Of a DNA stretch of 61,802 nt, positions 33,785 through 44,174 are shown piece by piece. This DNA is from an uncultured bacterium (GTDB lineage: Bacteria > Bacillota > Clostridia > Peptostreptococcales > Anaerovoracaceae). Each line of letters opens with the position of its first letter. Position 1 is the first letter of the stretch. A model generated the notes under the pieces. The model searched no databases and was not told the origin of the DNA. It saw nothing but the letters and a program-made list of their open reading frames with translations. Both the position numbers and the translations under genes were made by a program. Location: contig CAJMLL010000008.1 of the NCBI GenBank assembly GCA_905214225.1, positions 1-61,802 of the forward strand. The letters are read 5' to 3'.

Positions 33785-36487
33785 ATGAAGACAACAAGAA
33801 ACAATGCGGAATCGATGTTTCACAAGCGGTTCGCTCAATTCGAGGATGAGCTGAAATGGCTGTATATGGAGCTGTATCCGGATCATTACGAGGATTACCG
33901 TCAGTATGTGCAGATGCTCAGTGATTACTGCGCTGCAAGGAGCCGTGAACTGAAGTCATGGGATCAGAAGAAGCAGAAAGATCCGGAATGGTACAGGCGG
34001 AATGATCTGCTTGGAATGATGATGTATACGGAAAATTTTGGCGGCACGCTGAAGGGAGTAGAGGACAGGCTCGACTACCTGCAGGAGTGCGGAGTGAATT
34101 TTCTGCATCTGATGCCGCTTCTGGAGAGCCCGAAGGGGAAGAGTGACGGAGGCTATTCGGTAAGCAATTTCCGCAAGGTGCAGCCGGAACTGGGTACGAT
34201 GGAAGACCTTTCAGATCTGACGCATGCATGTCATAAGAGGGAGATGCAGGTCTGCCTGGATTTTGTCATGAACCACACCAGTGATGAGCATGAGTGGGCC
34301 AAAAGGGCCAAAGCGGGCGACTGGGAAGCACAGGGACGTTATTTCTTCTTCGATAACTGGGACATTCCGAACCAGTTCGAGCAGACCGTTCCGCAGGTGT
34401 TCCCGCAGACCGCGCCCGGAAATTTCAGCTGGTGCGATGAAGCGCATAAAGTCGTCATGACCACCTTCCATCCTTATCAGTGGGATCTGAATTTCAGAAA
34501 TCCTAAAGTCATGCACGATATGACCGATAATCTTCTGAATCTCTGCAATCATGGCATTGATGTGATTCGTCTGGATGCCGTACCGTATATCTGGAAGGAA
34601 CTGGGAACGAGCTGCCGCAACCTCCTGCGTGTACATACCCTGGTCCGCATTCTGCGCATGGTTCTGGATATCGTCTGCCCGGGAACGCTGCTCCTCGGCG
34701 AGATCGTCATGAAGCCGAGCGAGGTTGCTCCGTACTTTGGAACACCGGAAAAACCGGAGTGCCACATGGTCTATAACGCGCCGATTATGGCAACAACCTG
34801 GCACACCGTTGCGACCAAGGATGTCCGCCTGTTGAAGCATCAGCTTGGTCAGACCTTTGTCCTGCCTAAAGATTTTGTCTTCCTGAATTATCTGCGCTGT
34901 CACGATGATATTGGCTGGGGCCTTGATTATGATTTTCTGGCGCAGTTCGGCATCGGAGAAGTTGCGCATAAGCGTTTCCTGAACGATTTCCTTCAGGGCC
35001 ACTGGGAAGGCAGTGACTCCAGAGGCGAGCTGTATAATGACGATCCGCGGCTGGGTGATGCCCGTCTCTGCGGAACAACAGCATCCCTCTGCGGAATTGA
35101 AGCCGCAGAGTATGAGCAGAATAACTGGAAACTGGAGCGCGCAGAGACGCTGGACATCATGCTTCATGCATTCCTGCTGAGCCAGAGCGGAATCCCGATG
35201 ATCTACAGCGGCGATGAAATCGGACAGAGAAATGATTACAGCTATCATGAGGACCCGCTGAAATGGGATGATTCCCGCTATCTTCACCGCGGGAAATTCC
35301 CGTGGGATCAGGCAGAAGAGCGCGAGGATAAGAATACGCGTCCAGGCAGAATTTTCCAGGCTTTGAAGCGCCTTGAAAAGATCAGAAGAGAGCATATCTG
35401 TTTTGAAAATTCCGCAGATGTGTGGATTATGGAACCATACAACGATCATATTCTCGCCATCGGCAGATATTACAAGGGAGAGAAGCTGATCGCGCTGTTT
35501 AACTTCAACACGAACGATGAGACGGCCTGGATCAATGAATCGGAAGATTACATCGACCTGATCACCGGCGAGCCGTGCCGGGCGCAGGGCGTAGGCGTTC
35601 CCGCCAGAAGTTTCCGCTGGCTGCTCACTGATTTCGGGACAAATTCCAAACAGCAAGAGGATAAGCCGGAAGGCCCGAAAGCCATCTTCCTGGACATTGA
35701 CGGCACACTGACCCGTTCAGGAGAGAGCATTCCTCCGGAAAGCGCTCTTAAAGCCATCAGAAAAGCACAGGATAAGGGGAATTATGTGTTTATCTGCACC
35801 GGAAGAAATCTTGCCATGGCAGAACCGCTCCTGAAATATGATTTCGACGGAATCATCGCCAGTGCAGGCGCCCTGGTCATCGCCGGAGGCGAAGTCCTTC
35901 ATGATGAGCCGATGGATCCGGAAGATTTCAAGAACGCTATGGAGGCCCTTCAGAGCAATCACGTATACTGCACGATTGAATCTAAAGAAGGGTCCTACTG
36001 TGACCCGGATATCGGAAAACTCCTGAAAGGGCAGCCGAAAGGCAACAGCGAACTGGAGCGCTGGAGAAAACAGATAAATGAAAATCTCGGCATCAAGCCG
36101 ATGAAAGAGTATAAAGGGGAACCGGTTTACAAGATCGTAATTATGTTTAACGATGATCATCAGCTGAATGATGCACGTAAAATCCTTGACCAGTATGATT
36201 TTGTCATTCAGGATAAGGTGTTCGGCGTGCAGAACGGGGAGCTGATCAGAAAGACCTGTAACAAGGGAACTGGTGTGAAATGTGTCTGTGAAAAGCTGGG
36301 AATTTCGCTTGAAGACAGCATCGGATTTGGCGACAGCATGAATGACTACGCCATGATGAAGATGGTGGGAACCAGCGTATGCATGGGCAATGGATCCGAT
36401 ACCCTGAAAAAAGTCAGCAGCATGGTTGCCGATACTGTCGATAACGACGGCCTGGCAAAGGCCTTTGAAGAACTCGGGCTGGTATAA
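33785..36487 (+). CDS. Fusion of amylosucrase-like GH13 glycosidase with a HAD-type (Cof) phosphatase
   Basis: The chain has 900 residues. The first about 630 match GH13 of the amylosucrase/sucrose type: a helical N-terminal domain, VNFLHLMPLLESPKG, DFVMNHTSDEHEWA, DVIRLDAVPYIWKE with the nucleophile Asp, LLLGEIVM with the acid/base Glu, and RCHDDIGWG. The last about 260 form a HAD hydrolase with FLDIDGTLTRSGE and GFGDSMNDYAMMKM. AGGAAAGG precedes the ATG at 33785. It leads a PTS operon, so it probably splits a phosphorylated glucoside while the HAD domain removes a phosphate. The precise sugar is unknown. Confidence 0.88.
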   Translation: MKTTRNNAESMFHKRFAQFEDELKWLYMELYPDHYEDYRQYVQMLSDYCAARSRELKSWDQKKQKDPEWYRRNDLLGMMMYTENFGGTLKGVEDRLDYLQECGVNFLHLMPLLESPKGKSDGGYSVSNFRKVQPELGTMEDLSDLTHACHKREMQVCLDFVMNHTSDEHEWAKRAKAGDWEAQGRYFFFDNWDIPNQFEQTVPQVFPQTAPGNFSWCDEAHKVVMTTFHPYQWDLNFRNPKVMHDMTDNLLNLCNHGIDVIRLDAVPYIWKELGTSCRNLLRVHTLVRILRMVLDIVCPGTLLLGEIVMKPSEVAPYFGTPEKPECHMVYNAPIMATTWHTVATKDVRLLKHQLGQTFVLPKDFVFLNYLRCHDDIGWGLDYDFLAQFGIGEVAHKRFLNDFLQGHWEGSDSRGELYNDDPRLGDARLCGTTASLCGIEAAEYEQNNWKLERAETLDIMLHAFLLSQSGIPMIYSGDEIGQRNDYSYHEDPLKWDDSRYLHRGKFPWDQAEEREDKNTRPGRIFQALKRLEKIRREHICFENSADVWIMEPYNDHILAIGRYYKGEKLIALFNFNTNDETAWINESEDYIDLITGEPCRAQGVGVPARSFRWLLTDFGTNSKQQEDKPEGPKAIFLDIDGTLTRSGESIPPESALKAIRKAQDKGNYVFICTGRNLAMAEPLLKYDFDGIIASAGALVIAGGEVLHDEPMDPEDFKNAMEALQSNHVYCTIESKEGSYCDPDIGKLLKGQPKGNSELERWRKQINENLGIKPMKEYKGEPVYKIVIMFNDDHQLNDARKILDQYDFVIQDKVFGVQNGELIRKTCNKGTGVKCVCEKLGISLEDSIGFGDSMNDYAMMKMVGTSVCMGNGSDTLKKVSSMVADTVDNDGLAKAFEELGLV

Positions 36488-36548
36488 AGCCCGGGCTGCC
36501 CTGAATTTCGTTTCTTATTGCAATGTTTTAATATAAAGGAGAAAGCAT

Positions 36549-38450
36549 ATGGCATTAGATTACCGCCGCTGCGCACAGGAGATTTTCAGTCACCTCGGCG
36601 GCAGAGAAAACATCATCAGCGCGGCTCATTGCGCGACACGCCTCCGTCTGGTCATCGCAGACAATTCGAAAGTGGATAAAAAAGAACTGGAGGACGTTGA
36701 GGGTGTCAAGGGCATGTTCGAATCAAACGGACAGCTTCAGCTCATCATCGGAACCGGAACGGTAAACAAGGTTTACGATGAATTCCTTGATATTACGGGA
36801 ATGACGGCAGCGACCAAGGCCGATGTCAAGGCCGCAGCTGCGGCCCGTCAGCCTCTTCCGAAACGCCTGATCAAGGTTCTGGGTGATGTATTTGTTCCGA
36901 TTCTGCCGGCCATCGTCGCATCCGGACTGATGATGGGACTGGTTGAGGCAATTGGTAAGGCGAGCCCGGCCTTCGTTAATTCGGACTGGTATTCTTTCCT
37001 GGACATGGTTTCCGGTGCGGCATTCGCCTATCTGCCGGTTATCATCGCCATCAGTACCGCGAGAGTGTTCGGAGGAAATATTTTCCTCGGCGCGGTTGTA
37101 GGACTCTGCATGATTCACTCCAGCCTGATCAATGCATGGGCCGTTGCGGGAATGAAGGCATCCCAGATTCCGGTCTGGCACCTGCTCTGCTTCCATGTAA
37201 AAGCAGTAGGTTATCAGGGTCATGTTATTCCGGTCATCATCGCCGTCTGGATCATGTGTATGGTGGAAAAATGGCTGCATAAACACGTCCCAGAGATGCT
37301 GGATCTGTTTGTTACGCCGCTTTGTACGGTATTATTCACAACATTCATAACCTTCACGATCATCGGACCGATCTTCTCCACGGCAGAGACTTACATTCTG
37401 CACGGCGCACAGCTGCTGATCACCGTCGGACACGGCGTCGGCGCGGCTGCAATGGGCGCGATTTATCCGGTTACCGTTGTTATGGGACTGCATCATATGT
37501 ATAATGTCATTGAAGCCGGAATGCTGGCCGAGAAGAACGGAATCAATATCTGGATGCCGATCGCTACGGCGGCCAATTTTGCCCAGTTCGGAGCTTGCCT
37601 TGCGGTTGCGGTAAAAACAAAGAGTCACAAGCGCAGAGAAATCGCTTTCCCGTCTTCTCTGTCTGCATCACTGGGAATTACTGAACCGGCGATCTTCGGA
37701 GTCAACCTGCGTCTGATGAAACCGTTCGTATGCGGCATGATCGGAGGCGCAGTCGGCGCATGGTTCGGATCGATTTCCCATCTGGGTGCCAAGGCATACG
37801 GAGTTACAGGAATTCCTGGACTTCTGACTATCAACCACATTCCGCTGTATCTGGTTGAACTTGCTATCGCGGGAGGAATCGCGTTTGCACTGACGATGGT
37901 CGTCTGGAAAGAGGACCCGGCAGAACAGGATCACCCGAAGGGAGAGGAAGACGTCCTGGATGCTCTGGTTGAGGAGAAGGAAGAACCGAATAAGGAAATG
38001 CCGGTACTGATCCGCTGTGAAGCCGGAGAAGTTCACGCTCCTGCTTACGGACAGATTATTCCGCGTGAGGAGATCAAGGATGAGACATTCGCATCCGGTG
38101 TGCTCGGAGACGGTGTCGGAATCGAACCGGAAGTCGGTCTTGTCGTTGCACCTTTTGACGGAGAAATCGCAAATGTTGCTGAAACCGGACATGCCATAGG
38201 ACTGGAAGGCCCTGGAGATATGGAACTGCTGATTCATATCGGCGTTGACACGGTCAAGATGAAGGGTAAAGGCTTCCACCCGCTGGTCAAGGAAGGCGAC
38301 CATGTCACTGCGGGACAGAAGCTTCTGGAGTTCGACCGCGATGAGATTGCGAAGGCCGGATTCCCGGATACTGTTGTGGTTCTGCTTACAAACAGCGATG
38401 ATTATGAAGATGTAAAATGCTACGGAGATCTTCAGAAAGAGGAGGAGTAG
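36549..38450 (+). CDS. PTS transporter IIBCA, glucose/sucrose-type superfamily
   Basis: This 633-residue protein is organised as IIB (residues 1-90, phospho-Cys C28 in SAAHCATRLRLV), IIC (about 105-455, around ten spans, with the GITEPAIFGVNLR motif) and IIA (about 480-633, phospho-His in ELLIHIGVDTV). The IIBCA order with a sucrose/trehalose/beta-glucoside-type IIC fits an alpha- or beta-glucoside. It imports and phosphorylates the sugar using phosphate relayed from Enzyme I and HPr. AAAGGAG precedes the ATG. It lies 61 bases after the GH13-HAD gene. Confidence 0.94.
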   Translation: MALDYRRCAQEIFSHLGGRENIISAAHCATRLRLVIADNSKVDKKELEDVEGVKGMFESNGQLQLIIGTGTVNKVYDEFLDITGMTAATKADVKAAAAARQPLPKRLIKVLGDVFVPILPAIVASGLMMGLVEAIGKASPAFVNSDWYSFLDMVSGAAFAYLPVIIAISTARVFGGNIFLGAVVGLCMIHSSLINAWAVAGMKASQIPVWHLLCFHVKAVGYQGHVIPVIIAVWIMCMVEKWLHKHVPEMLDLFVTPLCTVLFTTFITFTIIGPIFSTAETYILHGAQLLITVGHGVGAAAMGAIYPVTVVMGLHHMYNVIEAGMLAEKNGINIWMPIATAANFAQFGACLAVAVKTKSHKRREIAFPSSLSASLGITEPAIFGVNLRLMKPFVCGMIGGAVGAWFGSISHLGAKAYGVTGIPGLLTINHIPLYLVELAIAGGIAFALTMVVWKEDPAEQDHPKGEEDVLDALVEEKEEPNKEMPVLIRCEAGEVHAPAYGQIIPREEIKDETFASGVLGDGVGIEPEVGLVVAPFDGEIANVAETGHAIGLEGPGDMELLIHIGVDTVKMKGKGFHPLVKEGDHVTAGQKLLEFDRDEIAKAGFPDTVVVLLTNSDDYEDVKCYGDLQKEEE

Positions 38451-38452
38451 AA

Positions 38453-40108
38453 ATGGTAGTTGCAACCGGAAAGAGTATCGTGAAGGGAATTGCGATCACG
38501 AAGATCCGTGTACTGAAGGAACCGGACCGCAAGATCGATGAATCCCTGCATGAAGATACGGATGCACAGGTAAAGCGTTTTCAGGATGCGGTCGCGAAAG
38601 TGATCGACCAGCAGAATGAACTGTATGAGCGGGCAAAAGAAACGGCCGGCGAGAAAAACGCGGAAATTTTTGAAGTTCACGCCATGATGCTGGAGGATGA
38701 GGACCTGATTGATGATACAGAGGAAATCATCCGTGAGCAGAAACGCAGCGCGGAATACGCGGTAAGGGAATCCTTTACCGCGCAGGCAAAAGTATTCGAG
38801 GAAATGGACGATGCTTATCTGAGCGCCAGGAGCGCAGATATCTATGATCTGGAAAATGCCGTTCTGGATGTTCTTCTGGGAATTGACAGCGATTCCTTTG
38901 CGCCGGATGAGCCGTTTATCCTGGTTGCGGATGACCTGGCACCGTCCGAGACCGTAAAGCTCGATAAAAATCTTCTGCAGGGAATCGTAACCAGAGGCGG
39001 CAGCCAGACGAGCCATACAGCGATTCTGGCACGCAGCATGAACGTACCGGCCCTTATACAGGTAAAAGACATTTCTGACAGCTGGGATGGAAAAACAGCG
39101 ATTGTAGACGGATATCAGTCCTGTATCTATGTCGATCCGACACCAGAAACAATGGAAATGATGATGGAGCGCCGTGAAGCAGACAGAAAAGAGCAGGCCC
39201 TGCTGCAGGATCTGATCGGAAAAGAATCCCGCACGGTGGACGGAACAGCGGTCCGCATTTATGCGAATATCGGTGGTCCTGCAGACCTGCCGGCAGTAAA
39301 AGAAAATGACGCTGAAGGCGTCGGCCTCTTCCGCTCTGAATTTGTTTATCTGAACGGCGACCAGAGCCCGACAGAAGAAGAGCAGTTCCAGGCTTATAAA
39401 AGCGCGCTGGAAGCTCTGGCTCCAAAGCAGGTTGTCATCCGCACCTGCGATATCGGCGCAGACAAGCAGGTTGATTACCTGAATCTCGATCCGGAAGACA
39501 ACCCGGCACTTGGATTCCGTGCAATCCGCATCTGCCTGACCAGAAAAGAATTCTTCAAGACACAGCTCAGAGCACTGCTCCGCGCGTCTGCATATGGAAA
39601 CCTCGCCATCATGTTCCCGATGATCACCAGTCTGAAAGAGTTCATGGCGGCAAAAGAAATCCTGGAGGAATGCCGTACAGAGCTGAAGAATGAAGGGCAG
39701 GAAATGGGCAATCTGGAAATCGGCATCATGATCGAGACTCCGGCAGCCGCCCTGATTGCCGATGACCTTGCACGCCAGTGCGACTTCTTCTCCATCGGAA
39801 CCAACGACCTGACCCAGTACACACTGGCGATCGACCGTCAGAACGCACACCTGGAACCGTTCCTGGACACCCATCATCCGGCTGTTCTGAGAGAAATCAA
39901 GATGGCTGTTGACGCCGCCCACCGCCACGGCATCTGGTGCGGCATCTGCGGAGAGCTCGGCGCAGACCTCGATCTGACCGAAACCTTCCTGCGCATGGGC
40001 ATCGACGAACTCTCCGTCAACCCGAAGAGCGTCCTTCCACTGAGAAAACAGGTTCGCGGAATCGACCTGAGCCTCCCGCAAGAAGAACAGGAAGAAGATT
40101 TTAGATAG
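38453..40108 (+). CDS. ptsI: PTS Enzyme I (phosphoenolpyruvate-protein phosphotransferase)
   Basis: This 551-residue enzyme has the phospho-His in GGSQTSHTAILARS (about H188), the PEP-binding part with GVGLFRSEFVYL, and the C-terminal SIGTNDLTQYTLAIDRQN and GICGELGAD signatures. It takes phosphate from PEP and hands it to HPr. The start at 38453 lies two bases after the IIBCA stop with GAGGAGG overlapping that stop. A ptsI gene inside a sugar-specific operon rather than with ptsH suggests a dedicated or duplicate Enzyme I; no HPr gene is in this window. Confidence 0.95.
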   Translation: MVVATGKSIVKGIAITKIRVLKEPDRKIDESLHEDTDAQVKRFQDAVAKVIDQQNELYERAKETAGEKNAEIFEVHAMMLEDEDLIDDTEEIIREQKRSAEYAVRESFTAQAKVFEEMDDAYLSARSADIYDLENAVLDVLLGIDSDSFAPDEPFILVADDLAPSETVKLDKNLLQGIVTRGGSQTSHTAILARSMNVPALIQVKDISDSWDGKTAIVDGYQSCIYVDPTPETMEMMMERREADRKEQALLQDLIGKESRTVDGTAVRIYANIGGPADLPAVKENDAEGVGLFRSEFVYLNGDQSPTEEEQFQAYKSALEALAPKQVVIRTCDIGADKQVDYLNLDPEDNPALGFRAIRICLTRKEFFKTQLRALLRASAYGNLAIMFPMITSLKEFMAAKEILEECRTELKNEGQEMGNLEIGIMIETPAAALIADDLARQCDFFSIGTNDLTQYTLAIDRQNAHLEPFLDTHHPAVLREIKMAVDAAHRHGIWCGICGELGADLDLTETFLRMGIDELSVNPKSVLPLRKQVRGIDLSLPQEEQEEDFR

Positions 40109-41130
40109 GGAGACCCAGCCTTGCGATTGGCAAGTGCGTAAGCATTATAACCGCACGCAGACAGAGCAATGGACTGAATGAAACAGAACTTAATCGGGGC
40201 TGTTGTATTAAGTTGGAAAAACCGGCTTGGGGCGATGGCCTCTTTTTTTGCTGTCGGTATATCATTCTTCAGTTTTCTTTTCTCCGAAATTCCGTCATTC
40301 TTTATTCAAGGTGTACTATTCTCATTGCCTTCAGAGTGGAAAATTGAGAAAAAACGGCAGAAAAGCGGAAGGCCTGAAATGCTCTGAAATGTTTCTTACA
40401 GGCGGATGCATGAAAATATACCTGAGCATGAAATACTCGCGTGAAAAACGGTATTTTGGACCGGATAAGGGCATAAGAACTGCTGGGTGATGATATTCTG
40501 AGCGACAAAGACGGCAAATACAGAAGAAATTAACCATAGTTAATTATGGTAAAAATATGCTGTGTGCCTCTTTCTGTCCAGCAGTGCCCGGGTTTTGAAA
40601 ATTGTCATGGATCATATCTCTGCGTCAGACAGACGGAAGATAAAACCTGCCGCCTGCATAGGACTTGAAAATCATGTGCTGGATTCCGCGGCAGATAAGT
40701 GTGGATGATCACGGCGTTCTTTTCTTTAAGAATCTGACTTCGCTCTTAATAAAACTACAGGGTGGTCTATGGTTTACCATATTATAGTTACGGTTGATTA
40801 AAAAGCCTGAAATTCCAATGCTTTTTGCGGTTTGGCCGTAAAATCAAGCGTTGGAATATTGATTTCTGTATTTGATATGTTAAAATATACTTAAAAATTC
40901 TTAAGAGAGGCTGTTGATGAAATCCTGATGCAGACGTACAGGAATGGATACAGTGGGGCTGTTTCCGTGTTTTGAAAAACGTATAATAGCAGAAGAATTT
41001 TCTGACAGCTCTGCTTCGGAAGCTTCAGTTTGTCCCCGGAACAAAGGGCATCGGGCTGACAGGCGCACCGGGCACGGCATGTGCCGGGAAAGAGTTTTAT
41101 TGGTTATTGCATGGTGAGAGATGAAATAAT
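40109..41130. other. 1-kb noncoding interval with two related palindromes
   Basis: No convincing gene is seen; the short frames here lack ribosome sites and family features. A T8 run after a weak stem near 40230-40248 may terminate the PTS operon. ACCATA-GTTAAT-TATGGT at 40533-40550 and TATGGT-TT-ACCATA at 40768-40781 share half-sites in opposite order and may bind one regulator of the downstream wall hydrolase. A long imperfect stem spans about 40815-40858. Confidence 0.5.
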
Positions 41131-43212
41131 GTGAGAATTATGAAGATCAAAGAAAGAATGATCCGGCATCTGCTGGCAGCTGTGGTGCTGTCGCTGGCTC
41201 TCATATTCGGATTTGGAATCGCGCAGACTTCACATGCGGATTCGATTCCGTCCCGTGTTGAGTCAGCGGTACAATGGGCGATTGCGACGGCTAATGATGA
41301 TTCGCATGGCTACACTCTGGATCCGTCACTCCGATGGGGTCCGGATTACGACTGCGGCACATTCATTGTCAGCGCCTTTACGAACGGCGGAGGATTCAGC
41401 TTCAGCGGCTTTGTCGGAACCAAGAGTATGCTGCAGAGTTTTACCAATGCGGGTTTTACATGGATTCCGGCCAGTCAGCTGGGAATTACGCTGAATAATG
41501 TTGCACCGGCGACGCTGCAGCGGGGCGATATTCTCCTGGACATGGACCGTCATACAGAATTGTATCTGGGTAACGGCATGACGGCTGCGGCACATTCCAA
41601 CCGCGGACATCCGGAAACGGGTGACCAGACGGGAACAGAGGTAAGTGTGGCTCCGTATTATAACGGGGTTTCCGGAATCAGCTGGGACGGTGTATTACGG
41701 TATACCGGAACTTCATCCAGTTCCAATTCTGGAAATTCGTCTTCGAACAGCTCGGGCAGTTCAAGTACATCCGGAAAATCCAGCAGCTCAGGCAGCGGAT
41801 CGAATTCTTCCGGGACATCGGGACATACGTCTTCCAGGATCTCCCTGAAATCCGTAACGGCGTCTAATAAGACATACACAGGACAGAGCCAGTCTCCTTC
41901 ACTTGTCATTTATGACGCGAACGGAAAACGTGTGACCTCCGGTTATTCCGTAAAGACTTCCGGAAGCCTGAAGAACGCCGGAACCGTAAAGGTAAAGGTA
42001 AAGGGCGTCGGTGCCTATACCGGAACGGTGAAAACGACCTACAAGATTTATCCGAAGAATGCTTCTTCTGCTGTGATTGCTGCGATTTCAGCTAAAACGT
42101 ACACGGGCAGGACGATTGTTCCGAATGCCTCGGTCCGGCTGAACGGGGTCAAGCTGAAGAAGAATAAGGACTATACTCTCAGTGCTGTGAATAACAACAC
42201 GAAGGGAACACTGACAGCGACATTCTGCAACAACTACACGGGGAAGGTATCCAGAAGCTTTACAATTAAAAAAGCAACTCTGACTTCCTCTAACGTCAAA
42301 CTGGAAAGTTCGAAAGTGCAGTATAACGGATCCGCCCAGGAGCCTGAGGTAAAAGTCTCCAGTTTTCAGAAGGGGACAGATTACACGGTCACCTGCAAGA
42401 ATAACATCAATGCTGGAAAAGCGACGATGAAAGTCAGAGGATGCCGGATGGTGAAGGGATCCGTAACCAAGACCTTCAGCATCGTTCCGAAGACACTGGA
42501 ATCGGATGACATTCAGGTTGCTGAGACTGTCTACAACGGTTCTGAGCAGGAACCGGAAGTAACGGCGGCTGGACTGACCAAAGGAAAAGATTATCAGCTT
42601 TATCGTTCAGACAGCGACCAGTACATCAATGCCGGAACGTATACGATTATCCTTCGCGGAATTAATAATTACACGGGTGATCTGAATGCATCTTATGTTA
42701 TTCAGCCAAGAAGCCTGAAAGATGTCAAGACATCCGGACTTCAGGATTTCACCTATAACGGAAAAAAACAGAAGCAGAGTCTGCTGACCCTGACCCTGGA
42801 AAGAGAAAACGGACTGACGCCGGTATCTCTGGTGCAGGGAACGGACTACACAGAAAGCTGTGCTTCCGGTTTCAAGACCATTGGCAAAAAGAAACTGATC
42901 CTGACAGGAACCGGAAATTACAAGGATAATATTTCGCTGACCTACTACGTGAAACCGGCGACGCCGACAGTGAAATTCACCAGCCTGTACGGCGGCCTGA
43001 AGATTACGGTCGGGAAGGTTTCCGGTTCACCGCAGTACCAGATCAGTGTAAGAAAGAGCGGAAGCAGATCCTGGAAGACATACTCCAGGACGACATCGAG
43101 AGTCAGCACACTTTCGCTTGGAAGAGGAAAGACCTATCAGATAAGAGTACGCGCATATAAAGACGGCGCCAGCAGCAGCTGGAGCACTCCGGTTTATGCG
43201 GTAACGAAATAG
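41131..43212 (+). CDS. Secreted NlpC/P60-like peptidoglycan hydrolase with Ig-like repeats
   Basis: The protein has 693 residues. A signal peptide (about 1-36, LLAAVVLSLALIFGFG, cleaved after SHA) leads to an NlpC/P60-like cysteine peptidase: C75 in GPDYDCGTFIVSAF and a His in DMDRHTELYLGNG. A Ser/Gly linker (about 192-232) follows, then about five repeats of the YTGxxxxP...NAGTxxxxxxGxxxYTG type (235-610) and an Fn3-like end (about 612-693). GTG at 41131 is the likely start, ten bases after GAGAG. It probably remodels or attacks cell walls, the repeats acting as spacers or binding modules. No sorting signal is present. Confidence 0.85.
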   Translation: MRIMKIKERMIRHLLAAVVLSLALIFGFGIAQTSHADSIPSRVESAVQWAIATANDDSHGYTLDPSLRWGPDYDCGTFIVSAFTNGGGFSFSGFVGTKSMLQSFTNAGFTWIPASQLGITLNNVAPATLQRGDILLDMDRHTELYLGNGMTAAAHSNRGHPETGDQTGTEVSVAPYYNGVSGISWDGVLRYTGTSSSSNSGNSSSNSSGSSSTSGKSSSSGSGSNSSGTSGHTSSRISLKSVTASNKTYTGQSQSPSLVIYDANGKRVTSGYSVKTSGSLKNAGTVKVKVKGVGAYTGTVKTTYKIYPKNASSAVIAAISAKTYTGRTIVPNASVRLNGVKLKKNKDYTLSAVNNNTKGTLTATFCNNYTGKVSRSFTIKKATLTSSNVKLESSKVQYNGSAQEPEVKVSSFQKGTDYTVTCKNNINAGKATMKVRGCRMVKGSVTKTFSIVPKTLESDDIQVAETVYNGSEQEPEVTAAGLTKGKDYQLYRSDSDQYINAGTYTIILRGINNYTGDLNASYVIQPRSLKDVKTSGLQDFTYNGKKQKQSLLTLTLERENGLTPVSLVQGTDYTESCASGFKTIGKKKLILTGTGNYKDNISLTYYVKPATPTVKFTSLYGGLKITVGKVSGSPQYQISVRKSGSRSWKTYSRTTSRVSTLSLGRGKTYQIRVRAYKDGASSSWSTPVYAVTK

Positions 43213-43306
43213 CGATGGCAGGTATGATTGGAATTCACAATTTTCGCGGCGCAGAATTGCCGGCCGGGTTCTGGTCAGTCAGCTGCCATCTGAAGGAAAA
43301 GAGGAA

Positions 43307-43359
43307 AAAAAGATGCTGCCGCACAAAGCTCAGATGAGCATGATGCGGCAGCATCTTTT
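43307..43359. terminator. Bidirectional terminator between convergent genes
   Basis: AAAAAGATGCTGCCGCA (43307-43323) and TGCGGCAGCATCTTTT (43344-43359) form a perfect stem with A/T flanks on both sides. It serves the wall hydrolase and the DUF308 gene. Confidence 0.92.
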
Positions 43360-43373
43360 CCTATGCCTGAAAA

Positions 43374-43928
43374 TCAGTCCTTTGGAACCGGGTGAATCTT
43401 CATGGCAATCAGGAAATCGGATATGCCGTTGTAAAGCGTAACGATTCCGATAACCTGTGTAATGACAGCGGCGACGCCCAGGGGCTTGAAAATCAGAACC
43501 AGGCCGAGGGCGATGGTAATGATGCCCAGCACAACCGGCATGACCGGAGAGTGGCGGCTCTGTTTCCGAATGGTGAGCGCCTCTCCCAGGTTAAAGATTC
43601 CGTCGAACATGACGATGATTCCGATAATGGTTGGAATTAACGCCACCAGGCCAGAAGGCCGCAGGAAAATCCACAGGCCCAGGATGGCTAGAATGATGGC
43701 CGCCGCCAGATGAATTTTCAGCGAGGACTCTCTCTGACGGAAATAGATCAGAAGCATGACGGCTCCGGTGACGAGGATCATGATTCCGATGAATTTGCTC
43801 AGAAGTGAAAGGGTGGCAGAAGGCTTCAGAAGAAGCACCAGGCCGACGATGACGGACATGAGTGCCGTCAGCAGTTTGTTCCGTTTCAGGTTTCTGAGCC
43901 TTGCGTCGTAAGGTTTTTTTGATGACAT
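43374..43928 (-). CDS. DUF308 (HdeD-like) membrane protein
   Basis: This 184-residue protein has six short spans in three pairs with repeated G-hydrophobic patterns (VGLVLLLKPSATLSLLSKFIGIMILVTG and LGLVLIFKPLGVAAVITQVIGIVTLYNGI), as in HdeD/DUF308 proteins. Both termini are Lys/Arg-rich and likely cytoplasmic. GAAAGGAG precedes the start. Some relatives are acid-stress proteins; function here is not known. Confidence 0.88.
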   Translation of the reverse strand: MSSKKPYDARLRNLKRNKLLTALMSVIVGLVLLLKPSATLSLLSKFIGIMILVTGAVMLLIYFRQRESSLKIHLAAAIILAILGLWIFLRPSGLVALIPTIIGIIVMFDGIFNLGEALTIRKQSRHSPVMPVVLGIITIALGLVLIFKPLGVAAVITQVIGIVTLYNGISDFLIAMKIHPVPKD

Positions 43929-44105
43929 TGATAGTTTCTCCTTTCTGAAAGGATCTCAGAGCAGGCGGCTTTATGAAAAAAGCCGCTTAATTTCGTGAAG
44001 TCTGCATGTGCATGTTTCGCGGCTGTTCTAGCGGAACGAAATTCATTCCCGCGAGGGCGTTTCCCGTGTATTCTTGCCGCAGCAGGCACGGGTGGATTTT
44101 GTCCG

Positions 44106-44153
44106 AGAAAAAAGCGGGCGTTTCAGAGAAAGCGATCTCTGAAGCTGCCCGCT
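44106..44153 (-). terminator. Terminator of the radical SAM gene
   Basis: On the minus strand AGCGGGCAGCTTCAGAGA pairs with TCTCTGAAACGCCCGCT with small bulges, followed by TTTTTT. It starts 22 bases past the stop. Confidence 0.85.
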
Positions 44154-44174
44154 GAATTTCTTGATTTCTGGATT

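Noticed and set aside
38432..40081. Long minus-strand open frame opposite ptsI
   Set aside because: It is antisense to a clear Enzyme I gene and has an unnatural Cys/Phe/His-rich composition.
40178..40387. Small hydrophobic ORF after ptsI
   Set aside because: There is no ribosome binding site, it overlaps a T-run terminator region and the residue pattern is random.
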